This document shows, one piece after another, positions 33,892 through 43,447 of a stretch of DNA of 64,000 nt. The notes below the pieces were generated by a model. It did no database searches and was not told where the DNA came from. It was given only the letters and a program-made list of their open reading frames with translations. The DNA is from Roseicyclus persicicus (GTDB lineage Bacteria; Pseudomonadota; Alphaproteobacteria; Rhodobacterales; Rhodobacteraceae): assembly GCF_012395815.1 (NCBI RefSeq), contig NZ_JAAZQQ010000002.1, forward strand, positions 124,001 to 188,000, read 5' to 3'. How positions within the stretch are numbered: the stretch's first letter is position 1; the number at the start of each line of letters is the position of its first letter. The translations under genes were made by a program, and so were the position numbers.

Positions 33892-36335
33892 GGTGCGCCC
33901 CGCGCCCGGTCGACGGCGGCCAGCACGGCCTCGGCGGTCGCGGGCGCCTGCAGGTCGGGGTAGTGCGGCCCGCAGGCGGCGCAGGCGTCGCTCAGCGCCA
34001 TCAGCACCGAGATCCCCAGCATGAAGGGCGGCTCGCCCACCGCCTTGGAGCGGTAGATCGTGTCCTCCCGGTTCGCCCCGTCCCATAGCGCCACGTTGAA
34101 GACGTCCGGCCGGTCGGAACAGGCCGGGATCTTGTAGGTCGACGGCGCGTGGGTGCGGAGCCGCCCCTTGTCGTCCCAGACCAGCTCCTCGGTCGTCAGC
34201 CACCCCGCCCCCTGCACGAAGCCGCCCTCGATCTGCCCGATGTCGAGCGCGGGGTTCAGGCTGGCGCCCGCGTCATGCAGGATGTCGGTGCGCAGGATCC
34301 GGTTCTCGCCGGTCAGCGTGTCGATGACGACCTCGGAACAGGCCGCGCCATAGGCGAAGTAGAAGAACGGCCGCCCCCGGCCCGCGATCCGGTCCCACTC
34401 GATCTTGGGCGTCCTGTAGAACCCCGTGGCCGACAGGCTGACGCGCGCCATGTAGGTCCGCTTCACCGCTTCCTCGAAGGGCATCTCCGCGCCCCCCGCC
34501 CGCACCATGCCGTCCGCGAAGACAACCTCGGCCGGGTCCGCCTGCAACTCGGGCGCGACCACGGCGGCGATGCGCGCCCGGATCTCGTCGCAGGCCGCCT
34601 TGACCGCCATCCCGTTCAGGTCGCTGCCGGAACTGGCCGCCGTGGCGGAGGTGTTCGGCACCTTGGCCGTGTCCGTCGCGGTGATCTTGACCCGGTCCAT
34701 TTCCACGCCGAAGCGGCTGGCCGCCACCTGCGCCACCTTCTGGAACAGGCCCTGCCCCATCTCGGTCCCGCCGTGGTTCATGTGGATCGAGCCGTCCTGG
34801 TAGACATGCACCAGCGCGCCCGCCTGGTTCAGATGCGTCAGCGTGAAGGAGATGCCGAACTTCACCGGCGTCAGGGCGATCCCCCGCTTCAGCACCGGGT
34901 TCGCGGCGTTCCACGCCGCGATGGCCGCCCGCCGCCCGGCATAGTCGCAGCTGTCGGCCAGCCGGTCGGTCATCCCGTGCAGGATGAAATCCTCCACCTT
35001 CATCCCGTAGGGCGTCACGCCATCCCGCGCCGCCACCGGCACCGGCGAATGCGCGCCCCCGTAGCGGCTGCTCCGCCCCGAGGTCGGCTTGACCTTCATC
35101 GCCCCGCGCCCCGCCAGGTCGGCGGTCTCGAGCCGCCCTCCCATCTTTGCTTCGAAAATACTCCCGCCGGAGGCTCCCGCACCCTCCACCCGCGCCTCCG
35201 GGTAGTAATTCAGCCGCCGCACTTCCAGCGGGTCGCGGCCGAGCGCATGGGCGACATGGTCCATCACCCGCTCGATCCCCACCATGCCCTGCGGGCCGCC
35301 GAAACCGCGGAAGGCGGTCGCGCTCTGGTGGTTCGTCCGCAGCCGGTGCGAGGTGATGCGGGCGGCGGGCAGGTCATAGGCGTTGTCGGCGTGCAGCATC
35401 GCGCGGTCGGCGACCGGCAGCGACAGGTCCATCGACCAGCCGCAGCGCATGAAGTGGGTAAAGTCGACGGCGAGCAGCCGGCCGTCCGAGTCGAAGCCCA
35501 CGCGGTAGTCGACACGCAGGTCGTGGCGCTTGCCGGTGATGGTGAAATCGTCGTCGCGGTCGTAGCGCATCCGGGCGGGGCGGCCAGTGCGGGCGGCGAC
35601 CAGCGCGCAGGCGATGGCCAGCGCGTTGCCCTGGCTCTCCTTGCCGCCGAAGCCGCCGCCCATGCGGCGCACCTCGACCCGGACGGCGTTCATCGGCAGG
35701 CCCAGCGCGTCGGCGACCTTGTGCTGGATCTCGGTCGGGTGCTGGGTGGAGGACTGCACGATCATGTCGCCCCCCTCCTGCGGGAGGGCGAGGGCGGCCT
35801 GGCCTTCGAGGTAGAAATGCTCCTGCCCGCCCATCTCGATCCGGCCCTCGATCACGTGCGGGGCACGGGCGAGGGCGGCGTCGACGTCGCCCTTGGCGTA
35901 GATGCGGGGGCCGTCCTCGAAGCGGGAGTTGGCGGCGAGCGCCTCGTCGACGCCGAGGATCGGCGTCTCCTCGGCGAGCTCGAGGCGGGCGAGGCGGGCA
36001 GCCTTGCGGGCGGCCAGGTGGGTGTCCGCGACGACGAGGAACAGGGGCTGGCCGGCGTAGTGGATCGTTCCATCGGACAGGAGCGGCTCGTCATGGGCCG
36101 AGGGGGAGCAATCGGGGTTGTGCACCAGATCGCCGGCCGCCCAGACCTCGACAACGCCGGGCGCAGCCCGGACGGCGGAGAGGTCCATCGCCGTGATCCG
36201 CCCCCTGGCGATCGGCGCGGTGCCGAAGGCGAGGTGCAGGCAATCGGCCGGCACCGGGATATCGTCGATGTAGCGCGCCCGTCCGGTGGCATGCAGCGCC
36301 GCCGCGTCGTGGGGCAGGGGCCTCGACACGCTCAT
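33888..36335 (-). CDS. xdhB: Xanthine dehydrogenase molybdopterin-binding subunit
   Basis: An 815-residue large subunit that hydroxylates hypoxanthine and xanthine at the molybdenum centre. Recognisable blocks are [15 protein letters not shown] at the N-terminus, [24 protein letters not shown], the active-site [32 protein letters not shown] and [27 protein letters not shown] near the C-terminus carries the catalytic glutamate. Between LNYYPEA and [13 protein letters not shown] there are about 55 extra residues compared with what I recall of the family, and residues 388-399 of these are encoded by a copy of a dispersed repeat. Confidence 0.95.
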   Translation of the reverse strand: MSVSRPLPHDAAALHATGRARYIDDIPVPADCLHLAFGTAPIARGRITAMDLSAVRAAPGVVEVWAAGDLVHNPDCSPSAHDEPLLSDGTIHYAGQPLFLVVADTHLAARKAARLARLELAEETPILGVDEALAANSRFEDGPRIYAKGDVDAALARAPHVIEGRIEMGGQEHFYLEGQAALALPQEGGDMIVQSSTQHPTEIQHKVADALGLPMNAVRVEVRRMGGGFGGKESQGNALAIACALVAARTGRPARMRYDRDDDFTITGKRHDLRVDYRVGFDSDGRLLAVDFTHFMRCGWSMDLSLPVADRAMLHADNAYDLPAARITSHRLRTNHQSATAFRGFGGPQGMVGIERVMDHVAHALGRDPLEVRRLNYYPEARVEGAGASGGSIFEAKMGGRLETADLAGRGAMKVKPTSGRSSRYGGAHSPVPVAARDGVTPYGMKVEDFILHGMTDRLADSCDYAGRRAAIAAWNAANPVLKRGIALTPVKFGISFTLTHLNQAGALVHVYQDGSIHMNHGGTEMGQGLFQKVAQVAASRFGVEMDRVKITATDTAKVPNTSATAASSGSDLNGMAVKAACDEIRARIAAVVAPELQADPAEVVFADGMVRAGGAEMPFEEAVKRTYMARVSLSATGFYRTPKIEWDRIAGRGRPFFYFAYGAACSEVVIDTLTGENRILRTDILHDAGASLNPALDIGQIEGGFVQGAGWLTTEELVWDDKGRLRTHAPSTYKIPACSDRPDVFNVALWDGANREDTIYRSKAVGEPPFMLGISVLMALSDACAACGPHYPDLQAPATAEAVLAAVDRARGAP
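35142..35173 (-). repeat. Dispersed repeat copy D, in frame inside xdhB
   Basis: On the minus strand this reads CTCCGGCGGGAG then TATTTTCGAAGCAAAGATG. It shares GTATTTT and AAAGATG with the other copies and matches 43448-43476 more closely. It is translated as part of XdhB ([11 protein letters not shown], about residues 388-399). The CTCC/GGAG arms followed by TATTTT look like a small hairpin with a T-tract. Confidence 0.7.
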
Positions 36336-37732
36336 GCCCGCACCTCCAGCACGCTCACCGCCTCGCCCCGCGTCTCCCTGAAATACCGCATCAACATGCC
36401 CTGCGCGGCCCTGAGCCGGTATCCCGCCGAGGCGCGCATGTCGCTGAGCGGGGTGAAGTCCTCGGCGAAGCCCGCCTGCGCGGCGACGACGGTCGCCTCG
36501 GTCCAGGGCCGGCCGACCAGCGCCTGTTCGACCTCAGTCGCGCGCTTCGGCGTCCCCGCCATGCCGCCGAAGGCGATGCGCGCGGCGGTGACGGTGCCGT
36601 CCTCCACGGCCAGGTTGAAGCAGCCGCAAACGGCCGAGATGTCCTGGTCGAACCGCTTCGACAGCTTGTAGCAGGCGAGCCGGTCGGGCTGGATCGGGAC
36701 CGTCACCGCTTCGACAAATTCGCCAGGCGCACGGTCCTGCTTGCCATAGGCGAGGAAGAAATCCTCCAGCGGCAGGGTCCGGCGCGTGTCCCCTTTGCGC
36801 AGGTGCAGCGTGGCGCCGAGCGCGATCAGCGCGGGCGGGCTGTCGCCGATGGGCGAGCCGTTGGCGATGTTGCCGCCCACCGTCGCGGCGTTGCGCACCT
36901 GGACCGACCCGTAGCGGCGGATGAGCTCCGCGAAGGACGGGTGGCGGTCGGCGAGGAAGGCGCCGAGCTCGGTGAGGGGCGTCATCGCGCCGATGCGGAT
37001 TATTTCCTGATCGGCAACAATCCCGCGCAAGTCGGCGCAATTGTTCAAGAAGGCCACGGGCGACAGCTCCCGGAGCGCCTTGGTCACCCAGAGGCCCACG
37101 TCCGTCGCCCCGGCGATCAGCGTCGCGTCGGGGTGCGCCTCGTACCAGGCGGCGAGCTCGTCCGACGACGTCGGGCGGGCAGGGGCCGTCGCTCCCGAAG
37201 GGCGTATTTGGGGAAAGATGAAGGACGGGTCGCGGAGTTTTTCCGCGTCGGCGCGCATCCAGCCGGGGACGGGGGCGTCGGCGGCGGCCTCGGCCGCGCG
37301 GACGATGGGGGCGTAGCCGGTGCAGCGGCACAGGTTGCCGGCAAGCTGGTCGTCGTGGTCGCGGCGCCCGTTCAGGTGCGCCACCGCCATCGAGACCACG
37401 AAGCCCGGCGTGCAGAAGCCGCATTGCGACCCGTGGTGGTCGATCATCGCCTGCTGCACCGGGTGCAGCGTGCCGTCGGGGCCCGCGATGCCCTCGACCG
37501 TGCGCACGGCGCGCCCCTCCAGCTGCGGCAGGAACAGGATGCAGGCGTTCAGCGCCCGCGCCGTGCCGTCGCGGTCGGTGACCATGACGGTGCAGGCGCC
37601 GCAGTCGCCCTCGTTGCAGCCCTCCTTGGTGCCGGTCAGGCGCCTGGTCTCGCGCAGCCAGTCGAGCAGCGTCGTGGTCGGCGGCACGTCCGCCGCCTGA
37701 GGTTCCCCGTTCAGAAGAAACCTGGTGCTCAT
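36332..37732 (-). CDS. xdhA: Xanthine dehydrogenase small subunit (2Fe-2S and FAD)
   Basis: A 466-residue electron-transfer subunit. The N-terminal half binds two [2Fe-2S] clusters: [10 protein letters not shown] with a later cysteine, and CGFCTPG with NLCRCTGY. The FAD domain begins near residue 195 ([31 protein letters not shown]) and contains [20 protein letters not shown] and the C-terminal CO-dehydrogenase flavoprotein fold. The linker between the halves (about residues 171-181, [11 protein letters not shown]) is encoded by a copy of a dispersed repeat. It is the first gene of the operon; the promoter should lie in 37733-38015. Confidence 0.95.
   Translation of the reverse strand: MSTRFLLNGEPQAADVPPTTTLLDWLRETRRLTGTKEGCNEGDCGACTVMVTDRDGTARALNACILFLPQLEGRAVRTVEGIAGPDGTLHPVQQAMIDHHGSQCGFCTPGFVVSMAVAHLNGRRDHDDQLAGNLCRCTGYAPIVRAAEAAADAPVPGWMRADAEKLRDPSFIFPQIRPSGATAPARPTSSDELAAWYEAHPDATLIAGATDVGLWVTKALRELSPVAFLNNCADLRGIVADQEIIRIGAMTPLTELGAFLADRHPSFAELIRRYGSVQVRNAATVGGNIANGSPIGDSPPALIALGATLHLRKGDTRRTLPLEDFFLAYGKQDRAPGEFVEAVTVPIQPDRLACYKLSKRFDQDISAVCGCFNLAVEDGTVTAARIAFGGMAGTPKRATEVEQALVGRPWTEATVVAAQAGFAEDFTPLSDMRASAGYRLRAAQGMLMRYFRETRGEAVSVLEVRA
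37191..37223 (+). repeat. Dispersed repeat copy B, in frame inside xdhA
   Basis: GCTCCCGAAGGGCGTATTT then GGGGAAAGATGAAG, nearly identical over 33 bases to the copy at 62167-62199. It lies within xdhA (antisense to the repeat as written) and encodes about residues 171-181 in the linker between the iron-sulfur and FAD domains. Confidence 0.75.
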
Positions 37733-37817
37733 GGGGTCTTGTCCGCCGCGGTACCTGATCCGGGGTGGTCGTCCGGCGCTCGATGCGGCGTAGAGCGCGG
37801 CCCCGTTTCCCTGTCTG

Positions 37818-37827
37818 ACCACCTGGT
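37818..37827. promoter_or_regulatory. Small dyad in the xdhA-dnaE divergent region
   Basis: ACCACCTGGT, with ACCA/TGGT arms around CC, lies in the 283-base region between xdhA and dnaE. It resembles half-sites of GntR-family regulators but is short and common. The rest of the region contains GC-rich hairpins (for example GCGGGCA/TGCCCGT-like near 37889) and no further gene. Confidence 0.2.
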
Positions 37828-38015
37828 AGAAAACCGGGTGTGGGGGCGCAATGCAAGCCTCCTTGCGCGTGGGCGCGCCACGACAGCGGGCAGATGCCCG
37901 TTTCGCAGGCAGGACGCGGGGCCGCCCGTCAACCCCTCGGGGGCGGGCGTCGATCCGCCCCCAGATGTGGCGGTGCCGGGTTCCCCCGGGCGCGGGCCTC
38001 GGCTAGCCTGCGCCC

Positions 38016-41000
38016 ATGGCCGATCCGCGATTCATCCACCTGCGCCTGCACACCGAGTATTCGCTGCTGGAAGGCGCGATGCGCGTGAAGAAGCTGCCCG
38101 GCCTCGTCGCCGCGGCCGGGATGCCCGCCGTCGCCGTGACCGACACCAACAACATGTTCTGCGCGCTGGAGTTTTCCGAGACCGCGGCCAAGGCCGGCAT
38201 CCAGCCGATCATCGGCTGCCAGATCGACCTGGACTACGACCCCGTGCGGCCGGGCGAGCGGCCGGTGCCCTATGCCGCGCTGGTGCTGCTGGCGCAGACG
38301 CGCGAGGGCTACGGGAACCTGCTCAAGCTCAACTCCTGCCTCTACCTGCGCGGCGACGGGACGCTGCCGCATGTCACGCTGGAGGAGCTGGCCGCCCATG
38401 GCGACGGGCTGATCTGCCTGACCGGCGGCCCCGACGGCCCGCTGGGGCGGCTCCTGCAGACCGGCAACCGGGGCAAGGCCGAGGCGCTGCTGACGCGGCT
38501 CGAGGCCATCTACGGCGACCGTCTCTATGTCGAGCTGCAGCGCCACCCGGGCGAGGGCGGGCGGCCCGAGGCCGAACGGCTGACCGAGCGGCCCTCGGTG
38601 GAGCTGGCCTATGCCCGCGGCCTGCCGCTGGTGGCCACCAACGACGTCTACTTCCCCAAGCCCGACATGTTCGCCGCCCATGACGCGATGATCTGCATCG
38701 CGCAAGGCGCCTACGTCGACCAGGCCGAGCCGCGCCGGCGCCTGACCCCGCAGCACCATTTCACCACGCCCGAGGAGATGGCGGCGCTGTTCGCCGACCT
38801 GCCCGAGGCGCTGGAGAACACGGTGGAGATCGCGCGGCGCTGCGCCTTCCGGGCGCGGACGCACCCGCCGATCCTGCCGCGCTTTGCCGAGGACGAGGTG
38901 GAGGAACTGCGGCGGCAGGCGCGCGAGGGACTCAAGGCGCGGCTCGCCGTGATCCCCCACGCCGCGCCGGTGGGGGAATACGACAAGCGCCTCGACTTCG
39001 AGCTCGGCATCATCGAGCGGATGGGCTTTCCCGGCTATTTCCTGATCGTGGCCGACTTCATCAAGTGGGCCAAGGACCAGGACATTCCCGTCGGCCCCGG
39101 GCGGGGGTCGGGCGCGGGCAGCCTCGTCGCCTACGCCCTGACGATCACCGACCTCGACCCGCTGCGCTACAGCCTCCTGTTCGAGCGGTTCCTGAACCCC
39201 GAGCGGGTCAGCATGCCCGACTTCGACATCGACTTCTGCATGGACCGCCGCGAGGAGGTGATCCGCTACGTGCAGGAGCGCTATGGCCGCGACCGGGTGG
39301 GCCAGATCATCACCTTCGGCGCGCTCTTGTCCAAGGCCGCGGTGCGGGACGTGGGCCGCGTGCTGCAGATGCCGTTCGGGCAGGTCGACAAGCTGTCCAA
39401 GATGATCCCGCTGGAAGGCGTCAAGCCCGTCTCGATCGAGCAGGCCATCGCGCAGGAGGACCGCATCCGCGACGAGATGCGCGAGACCGAGCAGGACCGG
39501 CGCGACGGGCGCACCAACCCGGTGAAACGCCTGTTCGACTACGCCGGCAAGATCGAGGGGTTGTTGCGCAACGCCTCGACCCATGCCGCGGGCGTGGTGA
39601 TCGGCGACCGGCCGCTGGACGAGCTGGTGCCGCTCTACCGCGACCCGCGGTCGGACATGCCGGCGACCCAGTTCAACATGAAATGGGTGGAACCCGCCGG
39701 GCTGGTGAAGTTCGACTTCCTCGGCCTCAAGACCCTGACCGTGGTGCAGAACGCCATCGACCTGATCCATGCCTCGGGCCGCCAGCTGCACGAGGCGCCC
39801 GACGGCACCCGCCTCTACGAGCCCGCCGCAGGGGCCGAGAACCAGATCAACGCGATCCCGCTGGATGACGCGAAAACCTACGAGCTTTACGCCAGCGCCA
39901 AGACGGTCGCGGTGTTCCAGGTGGAAAGCTCGGGCATGATGGACGCGCTGCGGCGGATGCGGCCCACCTGCATCGAGGACATCGTGGCGCTGGTGGCGCT
40001 CTACCGCCCCGGCCCGATGGAGAACATCCCCACCTATTGCGAGGTCAAGAACGGGCTCCGGCCGCTCGAGTCGATCCACCCCTCCATCGACCACATCCTG
40101 AAGGAGACGCAGGGCATCATCGTCTACCAGGAACAGGTGATGGAGATCGCGCAGGTCATGGCGGGCTACAGCCTCGGCGGCGCCGACCTGCTGCGCCGGG
40201 CGATGGGCAAGAAGATCCCCGAGGAGATGGCCAAGGAACGGCCCAAGTTCATCACCGGCGCGGTAGCCAACGGCATCCCCGAGGCCAAGGCGGGCGAGGT
40301 GTTCGACCTGCTCGAGAAATTCGCCAACTACGGCTTCAACAAGTCCCACGCCGCCGCCTACGCCGTCGTCAGCTACCAGACGGCATGGCTCAAGGCGAAC
40401 CATCCCGTGGAATTCATGGCCGCGGTGATGAACTGCGACATCCACCTGACCGACAAGCTGGGCATCTACCGGCAGGAGGTGGACCGGCTGGGCATCGAGG
40501 TGGTGCCGCCTTGCGTCAACCGCTCGGGCGCGACCTTCACGGTGGAGGACGGGCGCATCCTCTATGCCCTCGGCGCGCTCAAGAACGTGGGCGTCGACGC
40601 CATGCGCCTGATCGTAGAGGCGCGGGGGAAGAAACCCTTCCGCACCCTCTTCGACTTCGCCCGCCGCGTCGACCTCAAGCGCGTCGGCAAGCGCAGCCTC
40701 GAAATGCTCGCCCGCGCCGGCGCCTTCGATGCGCTCGACCGCAACCGCGCCCGCGTCTTCGCCGCGCTCGATGCGCTGACCGCGTGGTCGGCGGCGATCC
40801 ACGACGCCGCCGCCTCGAACCAGGTCTCGCTCTTCGGCGAGGCCGGCGACGACCTGCCCGAGCCGCGCCTGCCCAGCCCCGACGACTGGCTCCCGGGCGA
40901 GCGGCTGGCCGGCGAACATGCCGCCATCGGCTTCTACCTGTCCGGCCACCCGCTCGACGACTACCTGCCGGCGCTGCGGCGCAAGGGCGTGCAGACGCTG

Positions 41001-41534
41001 GCCGAGGTGGAACAGAAGGTGCAGGGCGGCCCCTTCGTGGCGAAAATGGCCGGCGCCGTGTCGGCCCGGCAGGAACGCAAGAGCCAGAAGGGCAACCGCT
41101 TCGCCTTCGTGTCCCTGTCCGACCCCACGGGCCTCTACGAGGTCACGCTGTTCTCCGACGTGCTCGAGGCCACGCGCCAGCACCTCGACACCGGGTCGAA
41201 CGTGATCCTGCAGGTCGAGGCGACGCTCGAGGCCGACCAGCTGAAACTCCTCTGCCGCGGCGTGCAGCCGATCGACGCCGCCGTCGCCGCCGAGGCCACG
41301 GGCCTGCGCGTCTTCGTCGAGGGCGAGACCGGCATCGCCTCGGTCCAGTCGCTGCTCGCCCGCATGGTGCAGGACGCCCCCCGCGCCGCCCGCGGCCCGA
41401 TCCACCTGTGCCTGATGCACCCCGACCTGCCCGGCGAGGTCGAGCTGGTGCTGGGCGACCGCCTGCCCGTCTCGCCCCAGATCAAGGGCGCGCTGCGGTC
41501 GATGGACGGGGTGGTGACGGTCGAGGAGGTCTGA
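38016..41534 (+). CDS. dnaE: DNA polymerase III alpha subunit
   Basis: The 1172-residue replicative polymerase. The N-terminal PHP domain starts HLRLHTEYSLLEGAMRV. The catalytic aspartates are in SMPDFDIDFCMDRREEV (about residues 398-413), preceded by GPGRGSGAGSLVAYAL. FEVESSG-like VFQVESSGMMDALRRM, YRPGPMENIPTY and NYGFNKSHAAAYAVVSYQTAWLK are conserved family blocks. A C-terminal OB domain runs from about residue 1005, and LFGEAGDDLPE near residue 945 resembles a beta-clamp-binding motif region. No intein or frameshift is seen. It is divergent from the xanthine dehydrogenase operon. Confidence 0.97.
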   Translation: MADPRFIHLRLHTEYSLLEGAMRVKKLPGLVAAAGMPAVAVTDTNNMFCALEFSETAAKAGIQPIIGCQIDLDYDPVRPGERPVPYAALVLLAQTREGYGNLLKLNSCLYLRGDGTLPHVTLEELAAHGDGLICLTGGPDGPLGRLLQTGNRGKAEALLTRLEAIYGDRLYVELQRHPGEGGRPEAERLTERPSVELAYARGLPLVATNDVYFPKPDMFAAHDAMICIAQGAYVDQAEPRRRLTPQHHFTTPEEMAALFADLPEALENTVEIARRCAFRARTHPPILPRFAEDEVEELRRQAREGLKARLAVIPHAAPVGEYDKRLDFELGIIERMGFPGYFLIVADFIKWAKDQDIPVGPGRGSGAGSLVAYALTITDLDPLRYSLLFERFLNPERVSMPDFDIDFCMDRREEVIRYVQERYGRDRVGQIITFGALLSKAAVRDVGRVLQMPFGQVDKLSKMIPLEGVKPVSIEQAIAQEDRIRDEMRETEQDRRDGRTNPVKRLFDYAGKIEGLLRNASTHAAGVVIGDRPLDELVPLYRDPRSDMPATQFNMKWVEPAGLVKFDFLGLKTLTVVQNAIDLIHASGRQLHEAPDGTRLYEPAAGAENQINAIPLDDAKTYELYASAKTVAVFQVESSGMMDALRRMRPTCIEDIVALVALYRPGPMENIPTYCEVKNGLRPLESIHPSIDHILKETQGIIVYQEQVMEIAQVMAGYSLGGADLLRRAMGKKIPEEMAKERPKFITGAVANGIPEAKAGEVFDLLEKFANYGFNKSHAAAYAVVSYQTAWLKANHPVEFMAAVMNCDIHLTDKLGIYRQEVDRLGIEVVPPCVNRSGATFTVEDGRILYALGALKNVGVDAMRLIVEARGKKPFRTLFDFARRVDLKRVGKRSLEMLARAGAFDALDRNRARVFAALDALTAWSAAIHDAAASNQVSLFGEAGDDLPEPRLPSPDDWLPGERLAGEHAAIGFYLSGHPLDDYLPALRRKGVQTLAEVEQKVQGGPFVAKMAGAVSARQERKSQKGNRFAFVSLSDPTGLYEVTLFSDVLEATRQHLDTGSNVILQVEATLEADQLKLLCRGVQPIDAAVAAEATGLRVFVEGETGIASVQSLLARMVQDAPRAARGPIHLCLMHPDLPGEVELVLGDRLPVSPQIKGALRSMDGVVTVEEV

Positions 41535-41545
41535 GGCCGAGGCCC

Positions 41546-41860
41546 TCAGACGCCGCCGTCGCCAAGCAGCGCCAGCCAATCCTGCCGCGCGGCCAGCACC
41601 CGCAGGATCAGGACGCCGTCCTCGTCCACGCGGTAGAGGACGATGTGGGCGCGGTAGGGGTGCAGGCGCATCGGACGCCCCGATTTCTGCCAGACCGCCC
41701 GCCCGAGTCGCGGGAAGGCCGAGACCCGCCCGAACAGCGCAAGCAACTCGTCATAGTAGCGTTCCGCCTGCTCGGGCGACCAGCGCGCCGACCCGTAGAG
41801 CCAGATCTCCTGCAGATCCTGCTCGGCCTCCCGGCTGACCCGCCAGGGGTCAGCCTCGAT
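41546..41860 (-). CDS. RelE/ParE-family toxin lacking a canonical start codon
   Basis: Downstream of the antitoxin, the minus strand encodes a ParE-like sequence: PWRVSREAEQDLQEIWLYG, WSPEQAERYYDELLALFGR, FPRLGRAV, MRLHPYRAHIVLYRV and VLILRVLAARQDW, about 100 residues as expected for the family. However, between the in-frame stop at 41864-41866 and the conserved Pro-Trp-Arg there is no ATG, GTG or TTG. The codons are CCC ATC GAG GCT GAC CCC TGG. Either an ATC (41860) or other rare start is used, or the toxin has lost its start codon. A TTG at 41746 would give only a C-terminal fragment of 66 residues. Confidence 0.55.
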   Translation of the reverse strand: MEADPWRVSREAEQDLQEIWLYGSARWSPEQAERYYDELLALFGRVSAFPRLGRAVWQKSGRPMRLHPYRAHIVLYRVDEDGVLILRVLAARQDWLALLGDGGV

Positions 41861-42104
41861 GGGTCATCGCTCGCATGCGGGCGCGGAACACCTCCGGATC
41901 GAAATCCTCCGCCACCCCGCTGTCGATACCCTTCTGCGCCTCGACCATGAGCGACTCCAGCGCCGCCTGCCGCTCCTGGTCGCGGCGGATCAGGTCGCGG
42001 ACATAATCGCTCGCGTTCGCATAGCGGCCATCGGCCGTGCGGCTCTCGACCCACGCCTTCATCGCGTCGGGCAGGGATACGTTCATCGTCGCCATGTCGG
42101 GCAC
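41850..42104 (-). CDS. ParD-like (CopG/ribbon-helix-helix) antitoxin
   Basis: An 84-residue protein with an N-terminal ribbon-helix-helix DNA-binding region, MNVSLPDAMKAWVESRT followed by GRYANASDYVRDLIRRDQER, the classic ParD pattern, and a C-terminal tail FDPEVFRARMRAM that would wrap the toxin. It should neutralise the ParE-like toxin encoded directly downstream and repress its own promoter. Starts at residues 1, 4 or 7 (all Met) are possible. A perfect 13-bp inverted repeat with internal direct repeats lies 19-57 bases upstream. Confidence 0.88.
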   Translation of the reverse strand: MPDMATMNVSLPDAMKAWVESRTADGRYANASDYVRDLIRRDQERQAALESLMVEAQKGIDSGVAEDFDPEVFRARMRAMTHRG

Positions 42105-42122
42105 CTCCTGCCCTCCACTCTA

Positions 42123-42161
42123 CCCGCGATGGCAAACCTTGCCAATCCTTGCCATCGCGGG
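42123..42161. promoter_or_regulatory. Dyad with direct repeats, candidate ParD operator
   Basis: CCCGCGATGGCAA at 42123-42135 and its exact complement at 42149-42161, separated by 13 bases. The 8-mer CCTTGCCA occurs twice in the same direction at 42137 and 42147, exactly 10 bp apart. Half-sites in both orientations at helical spacing are typical of ribbon-helix-helix operators. It lies between the antitoxin start and the divergent MFS gene. Confidence 0.5.
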
Positions 42162-42203
42162 CCCCCTTCCCATCCGCCCGGCCCGGGCCTACCGTCGCCG
42201 CCC

Positions 42204-43418
42204 ATGACCGTCCTCGACAGCCGCGCCTCCTGGGCCCGCCTCGGGCTCTCGCTCCTGATCTCGCTGATCGGGAACGTCGGCATGTGGGCGATCATCGTGA
42301 TCCTGCCCGCCGTGCAGGCCGAATTCGGCACCGACCGCGCCGACGCCGCGATCCCCTACACGCTCACCATGGTCGGCTTCGCGCTCGGCAACTTCCTGAT
42401 CGGCCGCGCGGTCGACCGCTTCGGCGTGGCGTGGTCGCTGGCCGCCTCCGCCGTCCTCATGGCGGCGGGCTACGCGGCGGCGGCCTTCGCGCCCAACATC
42501 CTGACGCTGTCCGCGCTGCAGCTCCTGATCGGCTTCGGCACCGCCACCAGCTTCGGCCCCCTCATCGCCGACGTCTCGCAGTGGTTCCTGCGCCGCCGCG
42601 GCATCGCGGTCGCCATCATCGCCAGCGGCAACTACCTGTCGGGCGCGATCTGGCCGCTGATCCTGGCCGACATCCTCGCCGGCCCCGGCTGGCGCACCGC
42701 CTACCTCGTGATCGCCGCGACGACGCTCCTCGTCATGCTGCCCGCCACCTGGCTCCTGCGCAAACCGCTCCCCGACAGCGCGCTCATGGCCTCCGAGGCC
42801 GCCGCCACCCTCAAGGCCCGCACCGCTGGCCTGTCGCCCCGCGCGCTCACCTGGCTCCTCGCCGCCGCCGGCATCGGCTGCTGCGTGGCGATGTCGATGC
42901 CGCAGGTCCACATCGTCGCCTACTGCACCGACCTCGGCTACGGCCCCGCCGTGGGCGCCGAGATGCTCAGCCTGATGCTGATGGGCGGCGTCGCCTCGCG
43001 CCTCGTCTCGGGCCTCCTGGCCGACAGGCTCGGGGGCGTCATGACCCTCCTCATCGGCTCGACCCTGCAGATGCTGGCGCTGGCGCTCTACCTGCCGACC
43101 ACGGGCCTCACCTCGCTCTACCTCGTCAGCCTCGTCTTCGGCCTCAGCCAGGGCGGCATCGTGCCGAGCTACGCCATCATCGTCCGCGAATACCTCCCCG
43201 CCCGCGAGGCCGGCGCACGGGTCGGCTTCGTCATCATGGCCACCATCGTCGGCATGGCGCTGGGCGGCTGGCTCTCGGGGCTGATCTACGACCTCACCGG
43301 CTCCTACCGCTGGGCTTTCCTCAACGGCATCGCCTTCAACGCGCTGAACGTGGCGATCATGGTGGCGATCCTGCTGCGCTCCCGCCCGCGCGCGCCCCGC
43401 GCCGCCCTGGCCGCGTAA
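42204..43418 (+). CDS. MFS transporter
   Basis: A 404-residue major facilitator with about twelve hydrophobic helices. GRAVDRFGVAWSLA in the loop between helices 2 and 3 is the MFS motif A equivalent, and GLLADRLGGVMTLLIG is its counterpart in the second half. It resembles the oxalate/formate antiporter-like and monocarboxylate subgroup (QWFLRRRGIAVAI after helix 4), but the substrate is unknown. The ATG at 42204 begins a normal first helix. It is divergent from the toxin-antitoxin pair. Confidence 0.88.
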   Translation: MTVLDSRASWARLGLSLLISLIGNVGMWAIIVILPAVQAEFGTDRADAAIPYTLTMVGFALGNFLIGRAVDRFGVAWSLAASAVLMAAGYAAAAFAPNILTLSALQLLIGFGTATSFGPLIADVSQWFLRRRGIAVAIIASGNYLSGAIWPLILADILAGPGWRTAYLVIAATTLLVMLPATWLLRKPLPDSALMASEAAATLKARTAGLSPRALTWLLAAAGIGCCVAMSMPQVHIVAYCTDLGYGPAVGAEMLSLMLMGGVASRLVSGLLADRLGGVMTLLIGSTLQMLALALYLPTTGLTSLYLVSLVFGLSQGGIVPSYAIIVREYLPAREAGARVGFVIMATIVGMALGGWLSGLIYDLTGSYRWAFLNGIAFNALNVAIMVAILLRSRPRAPRAALAA

Positions 43419-43447
43419 CCCCCGTTTAAGGTTAACGCGCCCCCCCT

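Noticed and set aside
38016-41534. Intein in dnaE
   Set aside because: The polymerase blocks are contiguous and the total length of 1172 residues is normal.
37929-41579. Very long open frame (about 1216 codons) antisense to dnaE, and many similar long antisense frames elsewhere
   Set aside because: In DNA this GC-rich, stop codons are rare in the mirror frames of real genes. The antisense products are rich in Arg, Gly, His and Ala, match no family, and lie across genes with clear motifs.
41546-41746. 66-residue toxin starting at TTG 41746
   Set aside because: It would begin in the middle of the ParE fold and miss the first conserved helices; homology continues upstream in the same frame.
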